64,000 nucleotides of DNA from Dehalococcoidia bacterium. GTDB lineage: Bacteria; Chloroflexota; Dehalococcoidia; CAUJGQ01. The DNA lies in contig DATGEL010000039.1 in assembly GCA_035310145.1 (NCBI GenBank), positions 27,764 through 91,763 on the forward strand, in the 5' to 3' direction. Made by a program: the position numbers and the translations under genes. The stretch's first letter is position 1, and each line of letters opens with the position of its first letter. Positions 55,648 to 63,788 of the stretch are shown here, piece after piece. The notes beneath the pieces were generated by a model that was not told the DNA's origin, did no database searches, and saw only the letters and a list, made by a program, of their open reading frames with translations.

Positions 55648-56214
55648 ATGCCGTCCAGCGACGTAATCGCGATTCCCGGCCCGGCGGCAGGCGCCGGCGA
55701 CGCCGCGCTGCGTACGACCCTGCTGCGTTGGGGACTGCTGATCCTGCGCGTGCTGTTCGGCCTCGTCTTCTTGAGCAACGGCCTGAGCAAGCTGTTCGGC
55801 CTCGAACACCTGCACCCGCTGCCCGGATTTCTCATCGATTACAACGGCGCGAAGGGCATCATCCAGGCGAACGTGCAGCACCACCCGATCGAGCCGTACA
55901 AGCGGCTCGTGCTCGATGTGCTGGTGCCGCACTGGGGGCTGTTCGGCCATCTCGTCGGCCTGGGCGAGTTCGCGGTGGGCCTGGGCCTGGTGCTGGGCGC
56001 CTTCACGCCGGCGCTGGCGATCGCCGGCTGCTTGATGACGGCGCACATCTGGTTCTCGCGCTGGGGCCAGGGCGACGCCGATTTCGTCTGGGACTACTGG
56101 ACCGAGTTCATCCCCTGCCTGGCGCTGGCGCTGAGCAGCGCCGGCCGCTTCTACGGCCTCGACCGCCTGCTGGCCGCGCGCTTCCCCGCCCTGCGCCGCT
56201 GGCCGCTGACATAG
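55648..56214 (+). CDS. DoxX-family membrane protein
   Basis: The 188-residue protein has four membrane helices: LRTTLLRWGLLILRVLFGLV with FLSNGLSKLFGLEH, a loop HPIEPYKRLVLDVLVPHWGL, FGHLVGLGEFAVGLGLVLGA and TPALAIAGCLMTAHIWFSRW, then WTEFIPCLALALSSAGRF. This is a DoxX/SURF4-like redox membrane protein. ATG 55648 follows GAGGAGGAG, six bases upstream. It converges on a MarR gene, a pairing often seen where DoxX-like genes answer to quinone or oxidant stress. Confidence 0.85.
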   Translation: MPSSDVIAIPGPAAGAGDAALRTTLLRWGLLILRVLFGLVFLSNGLSKLFGLEHLHPLPGFLIDYNGAKGIIQANVQHHPIEPYKRLVLDVLVPHWGLFGHLVGLGEFAVGLGLVLGAFTPALAIAGCLMTAHIWFSRWGQGDADFVWDYWTEFIPCLALALSSAGRFYGLDRLLAARFPALRRWPLT

Positions 56215-56253
56215 CCGCCACCCCTCACTTCCGCGTCCGCTCCGTTGCCGTGC

Positions 56254-56754
56254 TCAGCCAGCGGCAGAGACTTCGACCGGCGCGGGCGCCGGCTCGGGCG
56301 CGGCGCCTTGCAGCAGCGTGCCGGCGCCGTCGCGCATCGCCCGCAGCACGGCGGCGGCATCGCGCAGTTGCGTCTCACCGATCGTGCCGAGCAGTTCGGC
56401 CGCCAGTGCGCGGATCGAGGGCGCCGAGTCGGCGATCGCCTGCCGCCCGGCATCGCTGACCGAGACGAAGACCTGCCGGCGGTCGCTGAGCGAGCGTTCG
56501 CGTTCCACCAGGCCCTGCTGCACCAGCCGCTCTACGAGCTGCGAGGCGCTGTTGCGCTCCAGCCCCATCGCCCGCGCGACCTCGCCCACCGTCAGCGGCT
56601 GGCGTGCGGCGATCGCCTGCAACGCCTGCACCTGGTCGGGCGAGCTGCGCGCCGCGGAAAGCCGCCGCTCCGCCACGCGCCGCACCTGCGTCCCCACCTG
56701 CATCAGCAGCCACCACAGCTCCTCTGCCGGTGTTTGCTGCTCCTCGTCCCTCAT
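56254..56754 (-). CDS. MarR-family transcriptional regulator
   Basis: The 166-residue protein has the MarR winged helix: SSPDQVQALQAIAARQPLTV, GEVARAMGLERNSASQLVER (recognition helix), LVQQGLVERERSLSDRRQVF and the wing VSVSDAGRQAI. MarR dimers usually repress oxidant- or phenol-responsive genes. ATG 56754 follows GGAGGCGCGC; the frame is open to 56826. A palindrome CCTTAC-n10-GTAAGG at 56828-56849 lies upstream and would suit autorepression. Confidence 0.9.
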   Translation of the reverse strand: MRDEEQQTPAEELWWLLMQVGTQVRRVAERRLSAARSSPDQVQALQAIAARQPLTVGEVARAMGLERNSASQLVERLVQQGLVERERSLSDRRQVFVSVSDAGRQAIADSAPSIRALAAELLGTIGETQLRDAAAVLRAMRDGAGTLLQGAAPEPAPAPVEVSAAG

Positions 56755-56827
56755 GCGCGCCTCCGCACCGAACGCCCGGTCGACCGGCGCGGCCGCTCCG
56801 GTATGGGTCATTTGTAATCTAGCCAAA

Positions 56828-56849
56828 CCTTACGGTACAGCGTGTAAGG
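56828..56849. promoter_or_regulatory. MarR-type operator candidate
   Basis: CCTTAC (56828) and GTAAGG (56844) form an inverted repeat with a 10-base centre, 74 bases upstream of the marR start. Confidence 0.4.
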
Positions 56850-56882
56850 GGAGCTAACAAGCACCCTCACGAACCTTTCGGT

Positions 56883-57065
56883 GCGGCCCCCATCCCCCGA
56901 CCCGTGCCTCTTGCCCCCAATTCCAGGGGAAGGGGAGATCTTGATACGGATGATTGAGGTTGAAAACGCGACCACGTAGAAGCTCCCCTCGCCCAGGATT
57001 GGGAGAGGGGTATGTGAGGTGTGTGAGGTGTGTGAGGTGTGTGAGGTGTGTGAAATGACGTGAGG
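56883..57065. repeat. Intergenic R1 hairpin element with embedded GTGTGAGGT tandem repeat
   Basis: The two arms CCCCCAATTCCAGGGGAAGG and CCCAGGATTGGGAGAGGGGT flank a centre of about 60 bases. Near 57011 the unit GTGTGAGGT is repeated four times in tandem with a further partial copy. The arms match the element at 48040-48165. Confidence 0.7.
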
Positions 57066-57079
57066 GCCGCACACCCCGC

Positions 57080-57610
57080 TCAAATGCCGATCGCCGGACC
57101 GAGGCCGAGCAGCGTGCGCGACAGCTCCAGCTCGCCCAGGTGAGTGAAGCCGTGCGTCATGCACACCTGGCCCAGGGCGCGAATCGCCGGCATCTCGCCC
57201 AACGGCTTCACCAGTTTCGGCTGGCTGAACGTCGCCTCATCGGGGTTGGCCAGGTAGGCATCCGTGCTGGCCCAGACCTCGCGCCGGTACTGCGCGAAGC
57301 CGTCGAAGTCCGCGATGCGCAGTGCCTGCGCCTCGGCCGTCGCCATGCCGGTGCCCTGCACGCGCTCGGGCAGGCCCAGGCGCGCCGCCCAGCCGCCGTC
57401 CATCCACACCGTGGGCCGGCCCTGCAGGATGAACTGCACGATATTGTCCTCCGTACGCGCGTAGTGCCAGAGCTCGAAGGCGATCGTGTTCGCCGTGCCG
57501 GCGCCGGCCGGCACCATGTGCCACTGTGCCGGCGAGAGATCGGCCACGCCACGCTCCAGCAGCCCGTGCAGCCGAGTCAGCTCCGCCTGAATGAACTCCA
57601 CGAGGGTCAT
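57080..57610 (-). CDS. DinB-family protein (first)
   Basis: The 176-residue protein belongs to the DinB/YfiT four-helix metal-binding fold: VEFIQAELTRLHGLLERGV, ANTIAFELWHYARTEDNIV (first His), then MTHGFTHLGELELSRTLLG (HxxxH ligands). Members are thiol or small-molecule S-transferases in some bacteria. ATG 57610 follows GGAAGGGAG; the frame runs on upstream as shadow only. A second, different DinB gene is at 60848. Confidence 0.8.
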   Translation of the reverse strand: MTLVEFIQAELTRLHGLLERGVADLSPAQWHMVPAGAGTANTIAFELWHYARTEDNIVQFILQGRPTVWMDGGWAARLGLPERVQGTGMATAEAQALRIADFDGFAQYRREVWASTDAYLANPDEATFSQPKLVKPLGEMPAIRALGQVCMTHGFTHLGELELSRTLLGLGPAIGI

Positions 57611-58121
57611 GGCGCACTCCCTTCCGTCGGGGCCGCGCGCGGCGGCCCCGAACCAGCCGGCTATATAGGGGACGCGCCGGGTGCCGGGCGCGACGCTTTC
57701 CACCGTAGCATGGCGCTGCGGCCGGGGCGGCGTTTTCGCGGGCGACGGAACAACACGCCATAACCACGGGCCGCGGGGCGGCGCCGGCGGGGTACGGTGG
57801 CGGGAAGGAGCCGGAATCGTTCCCCGGCGAACGGTGGCACGGCGCGAAACATGGATGTTACACATTTCCCGGACCTGCATATGAAAAGGCGAGGAAACGC
57901 GAGGAAACGGGAGCGAATTATGTCCGTTGCGCCGCAGGCGCGCGGGCATGCTGCCCTCGCTCCGGCTCCGCCGGCCTCCGGCTGGATTATGAAAGGTCGC
58001 GCCCTTGGGACGTGCCTGTACAATGACCGAGGTTTGCCCGTCGCCGTTTCGTAACGCGCTGCAAAGCGCGGCGGCACACTGCCGTTGCCGTGCAGCAGAG
58101 GAGGACGAGAGCATTAACGGT
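57611..58121. other. Divergent intergenic region
   Basis: Short frames at 57797-58054 lack support. TACAAT at 58019 has no -35 box at the right distance. The start of the peptidase gene at 58122 is the first position with clear coding sequence downstream. Confidence 0.4.
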
Positions 58122-59348
58122 ATGCTCGCGCCCCGGCGCACCACCCGGTCTTCGCCACCTCTGCGCCGGCACACCACCGCCCCGAAGACTGCTCCCGCGG
58201 CCGGGCTTACCCCGCCGGCGGCGGGGCGCAAAACGGCCGGCTTGCTCGCGGTCGCTGCACTGCTCGTCTTTTCCGCCTTCCGCGCCGGCGCCGTCGCGGC
58301 GGACACCGTCACCTCTCCCACCGGCACGGTCAACTCCTCCGATGGTCTCAACCTTCGCTCCGGCCCCGGCCAGAGTTACGACGTGCTGGCCGTGATGCCG
58401 AACGGCGCCACGGTGATCATCACCGGCAACCCTACTTCGGATAACTGGCTGCCGGTGCAGTACAACGGCCAGATCGGCTGGGCCGATGGTGTGTACGTCA
58501 CGCTGAACTCGCCCACGCCGCCCCAGGCCGGCGGCAACGGTTCGCCCGGTGTGGCGGCCGCCGCCCCGCCGGCGCCGCCCGCGCCCCCCGGCGCTCCCTC
58601 TGCGGCCAGTGCAGCGTCCGGCGGCACGGCCACGGTGCTGCCGCCGGATGGCCTCAACCTGCGCTCCGGGCCGGACACGTCGTACGGCGTGCTCTCGGTG
58701 ATTCCCGGCGGCGCGAGCGTGACGATCACCGGCGCCCCGAACAACCAGTGGTATCCCGTCAGCGTCAACGGCCAGAGCGGCTGGGTAGATGGCGCGTTTC
58801 TCTCCAACAACGGCGGCGCCGCGCTGGTGACGGCCAACGCCGTGAGCAGCACGGCCGGCGCCTCCGTCTCCACCTCGGCCGGCAGCGGCGCCACGCACGA
58901 CGGCGGTACGGCCACGCCCAGCCCCTCCCCAACCACGGCGCCCGCGGCCGCCAGCCCGCCGGGCAAGCTCGCCTGGCCCACCAACTCGCGCCGCATCAGC
59001 ACCGTCTTCAGCCCCTCGCACCTCGGCGTGGACATCGACGAGTTCCCCGCCGGCGGCAACCCGGTCGGCGCCTCTGCGCCCGGCACGGTGACCTTTGCCG
59101 GCGGCGACGCTTGCTGCAGTTACGGCCTGCACGTGATCGTGGACCACGGCAACGGCATGGAGACGCTGTACGCACACATGTCCAGCCTGGCGGTGAAGGT
59201 CGGCGACGTGGTGAAGCAGGGGCAGAAGCTGGGCATCAGCGGCTGCACCGGCCGCTGCACCGGGCCGCACGTGCACTTCGAGGTGCACGTGAACGGCAAG
59301 CCGGTGGACCCGCTGCAGTACCTGCCGCCGCCCTGGACGATCGAGTAG
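58122..59348 (+). CDS. Exported SH3b-SH3b-M23 peptidase
   Basis: The 408-residue protein has a membrane/signal segment (AGLLAVAALLVFSAFRAGAV, near residues 45-65) and two bacterial SH3 domains (SSDGLNLRSGPGQSYDVLAV and PDGLNLRSGPDTSYGVLSVI). A Pro/Ala/Ser linker precedes an M23 peptidase domain with the zinc ligands HLGVDIDEFP, and GPHVHFEVHVNGKPVDPL near the end (HxH). It is expected to cut peptidoglycan cross-links or peptides, as a LytM-type lysostaphin relative. ATG 58122 lies after an AGGAGGACGAGAG stretch at larger than usual spacing; the frame is open earlier. Confidence 0.88.
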   Translation: MLAPRRTTRSSPPLRRHTTAPKTAPAAGLTPPAAGRKTAGLLAVAALLVFSAFRAGAVAADTVTSPTGTVNSSDGLNLRSGPGQSYDVLAVMPNGATVIITGNPTSDNWLPVQYNGQIGWADGVYVTLNSPTPPQAGGNGSPGVAAAAPPAPPAPPGAPSAASAASGGTATVLPPDGLNLRSGPDTSYGVLSVIPGGASVTITGAPNNQWYPVSVNGQSGWVDGAFLSNNGGAALVTANAVSSTAGASVSTSAGSGATHDGGTATPSPSPTTAPAAASPPGKLAWPTNSRRISTVFSPSHLGVDIDEFPAGGNPVGASAPGTVTFAGGDACCSYGLHVIVDHGNGMETLYAHMSSLAVKVGDVVKQGQKLGISGCTGRCTGPHVHFEVHVNGKPVDPLQYLPPPWTIE

Positions 59349-59370
59349 GTCCGCGGCATTCCAGCAGACG

Positions 59371-59410
59371 CGAAGAGCCCGCCTGGCGGTGCAGCCAGGC
59401 GGGCTCTTCG
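59371..59410. terminator. Bidirectional terminator
   Basis: CGAAGAGCCCGCCTGGC and its complement form a perfect 17-bp stem with loop GGTGCA between the convergent peptidase and 59495 genes. Confidence 0.8.
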
Positions 59411-59494
59411 CCGGCGTCTGCTCGCCGGGCTTCCCGGGATCCGGCGCCGGCGTGGTGCGCCAGGTTCCCCGCAGCGGCGGTCGCCGGCGCCGCG

Positions 59495-60580
59495 CTAGTT
59501 CGGCACTTCGCGGCTGACCACCGGGCAGTTGACGATGAAGCCGCTGGCGCGGAAGGGCGTGCCGGCGGGGAAGCCGGTGACCTTGCCCTGCTGCACGAGC
59601 TGCAGCACATCGTCGAAGTCCGTCTGGCGCAGGTTCTGGCCCGCGTCCACCACGGCCTGCGTCCATGTCGTCAGGTGGATGTCCCACAGCGGGCTGTAGT
59701 CCACCTGGCCGGTCGTGAGGAAGCTCTGCTCCGGCACCTCGTGCAGGATGTTGAGGGGGGCCTTGCTGGACGGCAGACCATCGAGCAGAGCGGCGTTGAT
59801 CCCCTGCAGCTCGGGGCTGTTGCGGTCGGTGATGCCGTTGGTGAAGGCGACCAGGCCTTCGCGCGCGGAGCTGCTGTCGTCCTCGTTGCCCAGCGCGGGG
59901 GCGGCGTTCAGGTTCGGCGCGTAGGTCACGTCCTCGATCGCGGCGGCGCCCGCGTCGGAGGAGTCGAACGAGGCGTAGTGCACGGGCGTACGGTCGTAGA
60001 AGCCGGTGGTCTCGACGTAGGTGACGGTCCTCGCGTCCAGGTCCATGCGGATCACCTTATCCGCGCGGCCGCTATCGTTGGCGATCTGCGGCGCGTTGAT
60101 CACCGTGCCGTCGGGCAACTGGATCAACGGACTGTAGCCCGCCTCGCCCACGGCGCCTGGCTGCGCCTGCGCCGGCGGGAAGCCGGCGGGGCCGGGCTGG
60201 ATCACGTGCTGCGGGCTGAAGTCGACCGTGGCCGGGAAGTCGATGTTGCCGACGAAGCCCTGCACGCTCGCCAGCTGCACGGCGGCCGTGCCCTTCGCGT
60301 TGGCGAGCTTGGGCACATAGTTCACGCCTAAAAGCGCGGCCACGCCGCGGTCCGAGGCGTCCGTGATCACGTAGTACACGGTCTTGCCGTGGCTGCTGCC
60401 CGTGTGCAGCGGGTAGGTGACTTCGGTGAAGTCGTGGTTCTCATGGGCGCTGGTGACGAAGAGCAGGTGGTGGGTGTCGCGGTCCTTGGCCGCGGCCGGC
60501 GCGGCGCCGGCCACGATCGCGGCCGCGGCCAGGCCGATCAGCAGGGGCGCTTTCCTGGGAAACGTCGTAGGAAACCGCAT
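59495..60580 (-). CDS. Secreted protein of unknown function, 361 aa
   Basis: The product has a signal peptide (LIGLAAAAIVAGAAPAAAK, residues 13-31) and a mature part with repeated beta-rich units: HHLLFVTSAHENHDFTEVTY, VYYVITDASDRGVAALLGVN, FSPQHVIQPGPAGFPPAQAQ and YSPLWDIHLTTWTQAVVDAG. It does not match a family I know; the YSPL repeats and conserved His residues suggest a binding or metal site. ATG 60580 follows CGGAGG. A potential TTGACA/TATTCT promoter lies upstream but drives the divergent DinB gene. Confidence 0.65.
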   Translation of the reverse strand: MRFPTTFPRKAPLLIGLAAAAIVAGAAPAAAKDRDTHHLLFVTSAHENHDFTEVTYPLHTGSSHGKTVYYVITDASDRGVAALLGVNYVPKLANAKGTAAVQLASVQGFVGNIDFPATVDFSPQHVIQPGPAGFPPAQAQPGAVGEAGYSPLIQLPDGTVINAPQIANDSGRADKVIRMDLDARTVTYVETTGFYDRTPVHYASFDSSDAGAAAIEDVTYAPNLNAAPALGNEDDSSSAREGLVAFTNGITDRNSPELQGINAALLDGLPSSKAPLNILHEVPEQSFLTTGQVDYSPLWDIHLTTWTQAVVDAGQNLRQTDFDDVLQLVQQGKVTGFPAGTPFRASGFIVNCPVVSREVPN

Positions 60581-60733
60581 GGGGAACCTCCGCTGGGAAC
60601 GTGGTGGGGCTGTGGGAAGCATGCTGCGGATGCGGCGCCTGCATCTGCAGGTTCAGTCGGCGGCCGCGGCCGGGCGTTACGGCGGCGCCGGCGGGAGTGT
60701 GACCGGATTCACGCCGCGACCGGCAGGGCGCCC

Positions 60734-60762
60734 TTGACAAACATACAGACTGTTTGTATTCT
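60734..60762 (+). promoter_or_regulatory. Sigma70 promoter with operator in the spacer, upstream of DinB gene
   Basis: TTGACA (60734-60739) and TATTCT (60757-60762) are exactly 17 bases apart, 85 bases before ATG 60848. ACAAACA and TGTTTGT form a 7-bp inverted repeat centred in the spacer (60737-60757), the right place for a TetR-type repressor. Confidence 0.65.
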
Positions 60763-60847
60763 CAACTTGCCACGTGGATGGCTGTACGGCTCCCAGGGTT
60801 CGCCGGCGAAACCGCTCTCTTCCCCCAACAACCGAAGGAGCAGCGTC

Positions 60848-61318
60848 ATGACCACGCAAACCGATTTCCGCGGCGAGCTCATCGCCCGGCTGGAGGCCGA
60901 GCAGGCCGCCTTGCAGGCCGTGCTGGCAGGGATCCCCGAGGAGCGCATGGGCGAGACCGTGCTGGGCGAGTGGTCGCTGGGCGATGTGATCACGCACATC
61001 ACCACCTGGTACGAGCTGGCCGCGCGCGACGGCGGGCGCGCCGTGCGCGGACGCACCCCGTCGCTGGCGAGCTTCCAGCACGAGCAGATCGATGCCTGGA
61101 ACGCGGCGATGATGTTCGGCCGGCACGCCTTCCCGCCGGCGCAGGTCCTGGCCGAGTTGGACGAAAGCTGGCTTGGGTTCCGCGCCGCGCTGGACGCGGT
61201 GCCGGATGCCGTGTTCGCTGAGGGCGCGCTCGGACGGCAGCTCTGCGAGACGCTGGTGGAACACACGCGCGACCACACGGCGGCGATCGGCGCCTGGCGG
61301 CAGGCGCGGGCCGTCTGA
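60848..61318 (+). CDS. DinB-family protein (second)
   Basis: The 156-residue protein has the DinB fold: ELIARLEAEQAALQAVLAGI, VITHITTWYELAARDGGR (His), and ETLVEHTRDHTAAIGAWRQ (His-x3-His). A metal-dependent small-molecule transferase or a protective function is expected from the family. ATG 60848 has AAGGAG before it. It has its own promoter with a repressor-like site, so it looks induced by a specific signal. Confidence 0.85.
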   Translation: MTTQTDFRGELIARLEAEQAALQAVLAGIPEERMGETVLGEWSLGDVITHITTWYELAARDGGRAVRGRTPSLASFQHEQIDAWNAAMMFGRHAFPPAQVLAELDESWLGFRAALDAVPDAVFAEGALGRQLCETLVEHTRDHTAAIGAWRQARAV

Positions 61319-61365
61319 GTCACGCGCCGCACGCCGCGCCACCGCACCTGAGCAAGGAGGCGGCA

Positions 61366-61689
61366 ATGCACGAGCTTGCACATCTCGCCTGGCGCAGCTA
61401 TCCGGCGACGGGGCTGATGGCGTGGGGGCTGTGGTTCGTGCTGCGCGGCGTGCGGCGCTGCCGCGCAGCCTGGCCGCGGCCGGCATCCGGCCTGATGCAG
61501 CCGCTTGGCTGGATGCGCGGCTTCCGCCTCACAGTGGTCGGCCTGGCGCTGGCGGGCGTGGGCGCCGCCTGGCTCTGGCAGATTGGCTGGCTGCTGGCCG
61601 TGGCGCTGATCGTCGGTTTCGGCGAAACGCTCGAATCTTCGCTCGACATCGACGCCTTTTCGAGGGAACAGGGGACGGGTGACAGGTGA
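61366..61689 (+). CDS. Small membrane protein, 107 aa
   Basis: The product has two or three hydrophobic segments (YPATGLMAWGLWFVLRGV; FRLTVVGLALAGVGAAWLWQ; IGWLLAVALIVGFGETLESS) and a short charged tail. AAGGAGG precedes ATG 61366. The last residues FSREQGTGDR are encoded by the start of an R2 repeat. No family is recognised. It lies 47 bases after the DinB gene on the same strand. Confidence 0.6.
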   Translation: MHELAHLAWRSYPATGLMAWGLWFVLRGVRRCRAAWPRPASGLMQPLGWMRGFRLTVVGLALAGVGAAWLWQIGWLLAVALIVGFGETLESSLDIDAFSREQGTGDR

Positions 61690-61773
61690 CTGGTTACAGG
61701 TGACAGGAGGGTCTGCTCACGATCCCCACGGTCACCTGTCACCTGTGCACTTGCCCCCTGTCACCTGACCCCT
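61661..61773. repeat. R2 inverted repeat between convergent genes
   Basis: GGTGACAGGTGAC and GGTTACAGGTGACAGG on the left pair with GTCACCTGTCACCTG and CCCCTGTCACCTG on the right, making a large hairpin. It could terminate both convergent genes. Confidence 0.6.
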
Positions 61774-62554
61774 ACACGACGCCGGAGCTGCCGCCGTCGA
61801 AGTTGATGGCGACGCCGGTGATGTAGGCGGCGCGCGCCGAGCAGAGAAAGGCGATCAGCGCCCCGACCTCGCTCGCCTCGGCGACGCGGCCCAGGGGCAC
61901 GTTCTCGCCCAGCCGTGCCCAGGCCTGGTCCAGCGGCAGGTCGGGGAAGCTGGCCACGGCGCGGCGCTCGAGCTGGGCGCTCTTCACCAGGCCGATGCAG
62001 ACCGTGTTGACCAGGATCTGGTCCCTCGCCAACTCTTTGGAGAGCGCCTTGGTGAGGGCGATGCCCGCGGCGCGGCTGACGCTGGTGGGCAGCGAGCGGG
62101 CGCCCGGCTGCTTGGCGCCGATGTTGGTGATGTTGACGATGCGCCCGCCGCCCGCTTCGCGCATCTGCGGCACGATCAAGCGCGTGGTGCGGATGGCGGC
62201 CATCAGCTTCAGGTCGAGGTCCGCGTACCAGTCCTCGTCGCCCACGCTTTCAAACGGGCCGGCGGCCGAGGTGCCGGCGTTGTTGACCAGTCGCGTGATC
62301 GGCCCGAACGTCTCGCGTACCGTCTCGACGCAGCGGGCAAGCTCCTCCGGCTTGCGCACGTCGGCCGGCACGGCGAGCACGTCTCCGCCGCCGGCCGTGC
62401 GCACCTCGGCGGCCGCCGCTTCGAGCACGTCGGCGCGGCGGGCGCAGATCGCCACACGGGCGCCCTCGCGCGCCAGTTCAGCCGCCGCCGCCTTGCCGAT
62501 GCCTTCACTGCCGCCGGTGACGAGCGCAACCGTGTCGCGCAGCCCCAGTTCCAT
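61772..62554 (-). CDS. Atypical SDR oxidoreductase lacking the usual catalytic Tyr-Lys
   Basis: The 260-residue protein has a normal cofactor loop (LVTGGSEGIGKAAAAEL) and RLVNNAGTSAAGPF. Where SDRs have S and Y-x3-K it has IVNITNIGAKQP and LPTSVSRAAGIALTKALS, so the Tyr is Thr or Ser and the Lys is Arg. The region NTVCIGLVKSAQLERRAV is typical of a known SDR subgroup with this change. It may therefore bind a substrate without ordinary dehydrogenase chemistry. ATG 62554 follows GGAGG. A 17-bp inverted repeat lies 20 bases upstream. Confidence 0.8.
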   Translation of the reverse strand: MELGLRDTVALVTGGSEGIGKAAAAELAREGARVAICARRADVLEAAAAEVRTAGGGDVLAVPADVRKPEELARCVETVRETFGPITRLVNNAGTSAAGPFESVGDEDWYADLDLKLMAAIRTTRLIVPQMREAGGGRIVNITNIGAKQPGARSLPTSVSRAAGIALTKALSKELARDQILVNTVCIGLVKSAQLERRAVASFPDLPLDQAWARLGENVPLGRVAEASEVGALIAFLCSARAAYITGVAINFDGGSSGVV

Positions 62555-62574
62555 CCGCGTACCTCCGCTGAGAC

Positions 62575-62646
62575 ATGGGTGCAAAACCGGCGTTCATGTG
62601 CCATCGCGCACCGGCAAGCGGGAACCCGAGCCGGTTTTGCACCCAT
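62575..62646. repeat. 17-bp perfect inverted repeat upstream of SDR
   Basis: ATGGGTGCAAAACCGGC (62575-62591) and its complement GCCGGTTTTGCACCCAT (62630-62646) flank 38 bases. It could be a regulatory hairpin in the 5' leader or the ends of a very small element. Confidence 0.6.
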
Positions 62647-62813
62647 CTGTAAGGAAATAAAGACCAGGGAACAGTATGGCCGGGATGGGCGGCTTATGTC
62701 AGGCAGTCGTGTTGCCAGAATAGAACGTACGTGCTATTTTGAGCCGCAGCAGGAGGCTCGCGGCGAGGCGCGAGCGTGTGCACGTGTGCACATGGGCAAT
62801 GGAGGGATGCGCG

Positions 62814-63262
62814 ATGACGGGCGAGGCGCTGATCGGCGATCCCATTCAGGCGGGCTGCGCGGCCGGGCGCCGCGCCCGCGCGGAAGACGGTGCGGCGGGG
62901 CTGGAGCCGGCCGGCGAGGCGCTGTTGCTGATGCGCGCGGCCCTGGCCTGCACGGCGTTGGTCGGGGCCTTGCCCGGCCCGCCGCAGCACGACCCCGCCA
63001 TCGCCCGCGAGCGCTTCGTCTGGGGCTTCGTGCTCGGCTACGGCGAGGGAACGGGGAACGAGGGCATAGGGGGAGGAAGGACCGGCGTTCGTCGGCGCCC
63101 GCGGCGCCTGGCACAACCGCCTGCCGTACGTCGTGCTGGGGCGGCCGGGCGCCACACGCCGGGTGTGCGGACGCGCATGCGCCGAACGGACTTGCGCGTC
63201 CCCTCACTCTCTGTCACGTGTCACCTGTCACCTGTCACCTCTCCCCTGTTCCCTCGGTGACC
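62814..63262 (+). pseudogene. Unknown gene broken by R2 repeats
   Basis: ATG 62814 after GGAGGG opens MTGEALIGDPIQAGC and RERFVWGFVLGYGEG, then the reading frame is disturbed by the repeat GGGAACGGGGAACGAGGG. Another frame continues PAFVGARGAWHNRLPYVVLG and RRVCGRACAERTCA before a second repeat (GTCACCTGTCACC) at 63200. A further piece, VTSLRTARCFFCETPPLGQY, starts at 63258. I do not recognise the protein; the pieces may be separate genes or one decayed gene. Confidence 0.35.
63200..63262. repeat. R2 repeat copy
   Basis: TGTCACGTGTCACCTGTCAC followed by CTGTCACCTCTCCCCTGTTC matches the right arm of the element at 61661-61773. The GTTCCCT end is shared with the short repeat at 8690. Confidence 0.55.
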
Positions 63263-63375
63263 AGCCTGCGCACGGCGCGCTGCTTCTTCTGCGAGACGCC
63301 GCCGCTCGGCCAGTACGTGCTGACCAGCGACGCGCCGGTCTCGCTGGCGGCGCGGCGCGGCGGCGACACGCGCAC

Positions 63376-63564
63376 ACGCCTAAGGTGACCAACGGCTTCC
63401 GGGCCGAGGCGTGGGCGGCCGGCTATGCCGCGCTACGCACCGTGGCCGAGACGGCCCGTCGGCGCGGGCAGAGCGTGTTCGCGGCGCTGCTGGTCGGTGC
63501 CGGTGCACCACTGCCGCTCATCACCTCACCCCTGTCTGCCGGAGTGCCAGGTCGCGGTAGCTGA
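63376..63564 (+). pseudogene. Possible IS66-type transposase C-terminal remnant
   Basis: The frame reads KVTNGFRAEAWAAGYAALRT and VAETARRRGQSVFAALL. This is like the last segment of some IS66-family transposases (FRSE-x-GA-x-YA, then T-x4-RRG). The rest of the transposase is not present. Confidence 0.4.
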
Positions 63565-63621
63565 GCAATTACGAACGCTCCGCTACCCAAGGGATTTCCA
63601 GGCTTGGATGCGGTTGGCCAC

Positions 63622-63717
63622 ATGACGTGGGAACAAATTTCAGAAGAGGCTCAAAGGAACGAACCAGGATTCAAGGAGTTGAAGAAACTGCTCGGCGACA
63701 AAAGGTTCGGCAAATGA
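63622..63717 (+). pseudogene. AT-richer fragment, toxin C-terminus-like, 31 aa from ATG
   Basis: The frame GHMTWEQISEEAQRNEPGFK and ELKKLLGDKRFGK is much lower in GC than the rest of the window. It is open upstream only to a TGA at 63562. It resembles the extreme C-terminus of a polymorphic toxin, but this is a guess from context. Its TGA overlaps the next ATG (ATGA). Confidence 0.4.
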
Positions 63718-63788
63718 GCGAAGCATACGCATATCAGCACCTGCTCGACTTCTTGTCCGAGCTTGATAAGCGCAACCTAAGAGCCTAA
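63714..63788 (+). pseudogene. AT-richer fragment, immunity-protein-like, cut by IS
   Basis: MSEAYAYQHLLDFLSELDKR and NLRA end in TAA at the point where GAGCC, the likely IS end, begins. The overlap with the preceding frame and the sudden end suggest a gene truncated by insertion. Confidence 0.4.

Noticed and set aside
57011..57055. Possible CRISPR-like repeat (GTGTGAGGT units)
   Set aside because: Units are nine bases and directly tandem without spacers, and no cas genes are present.
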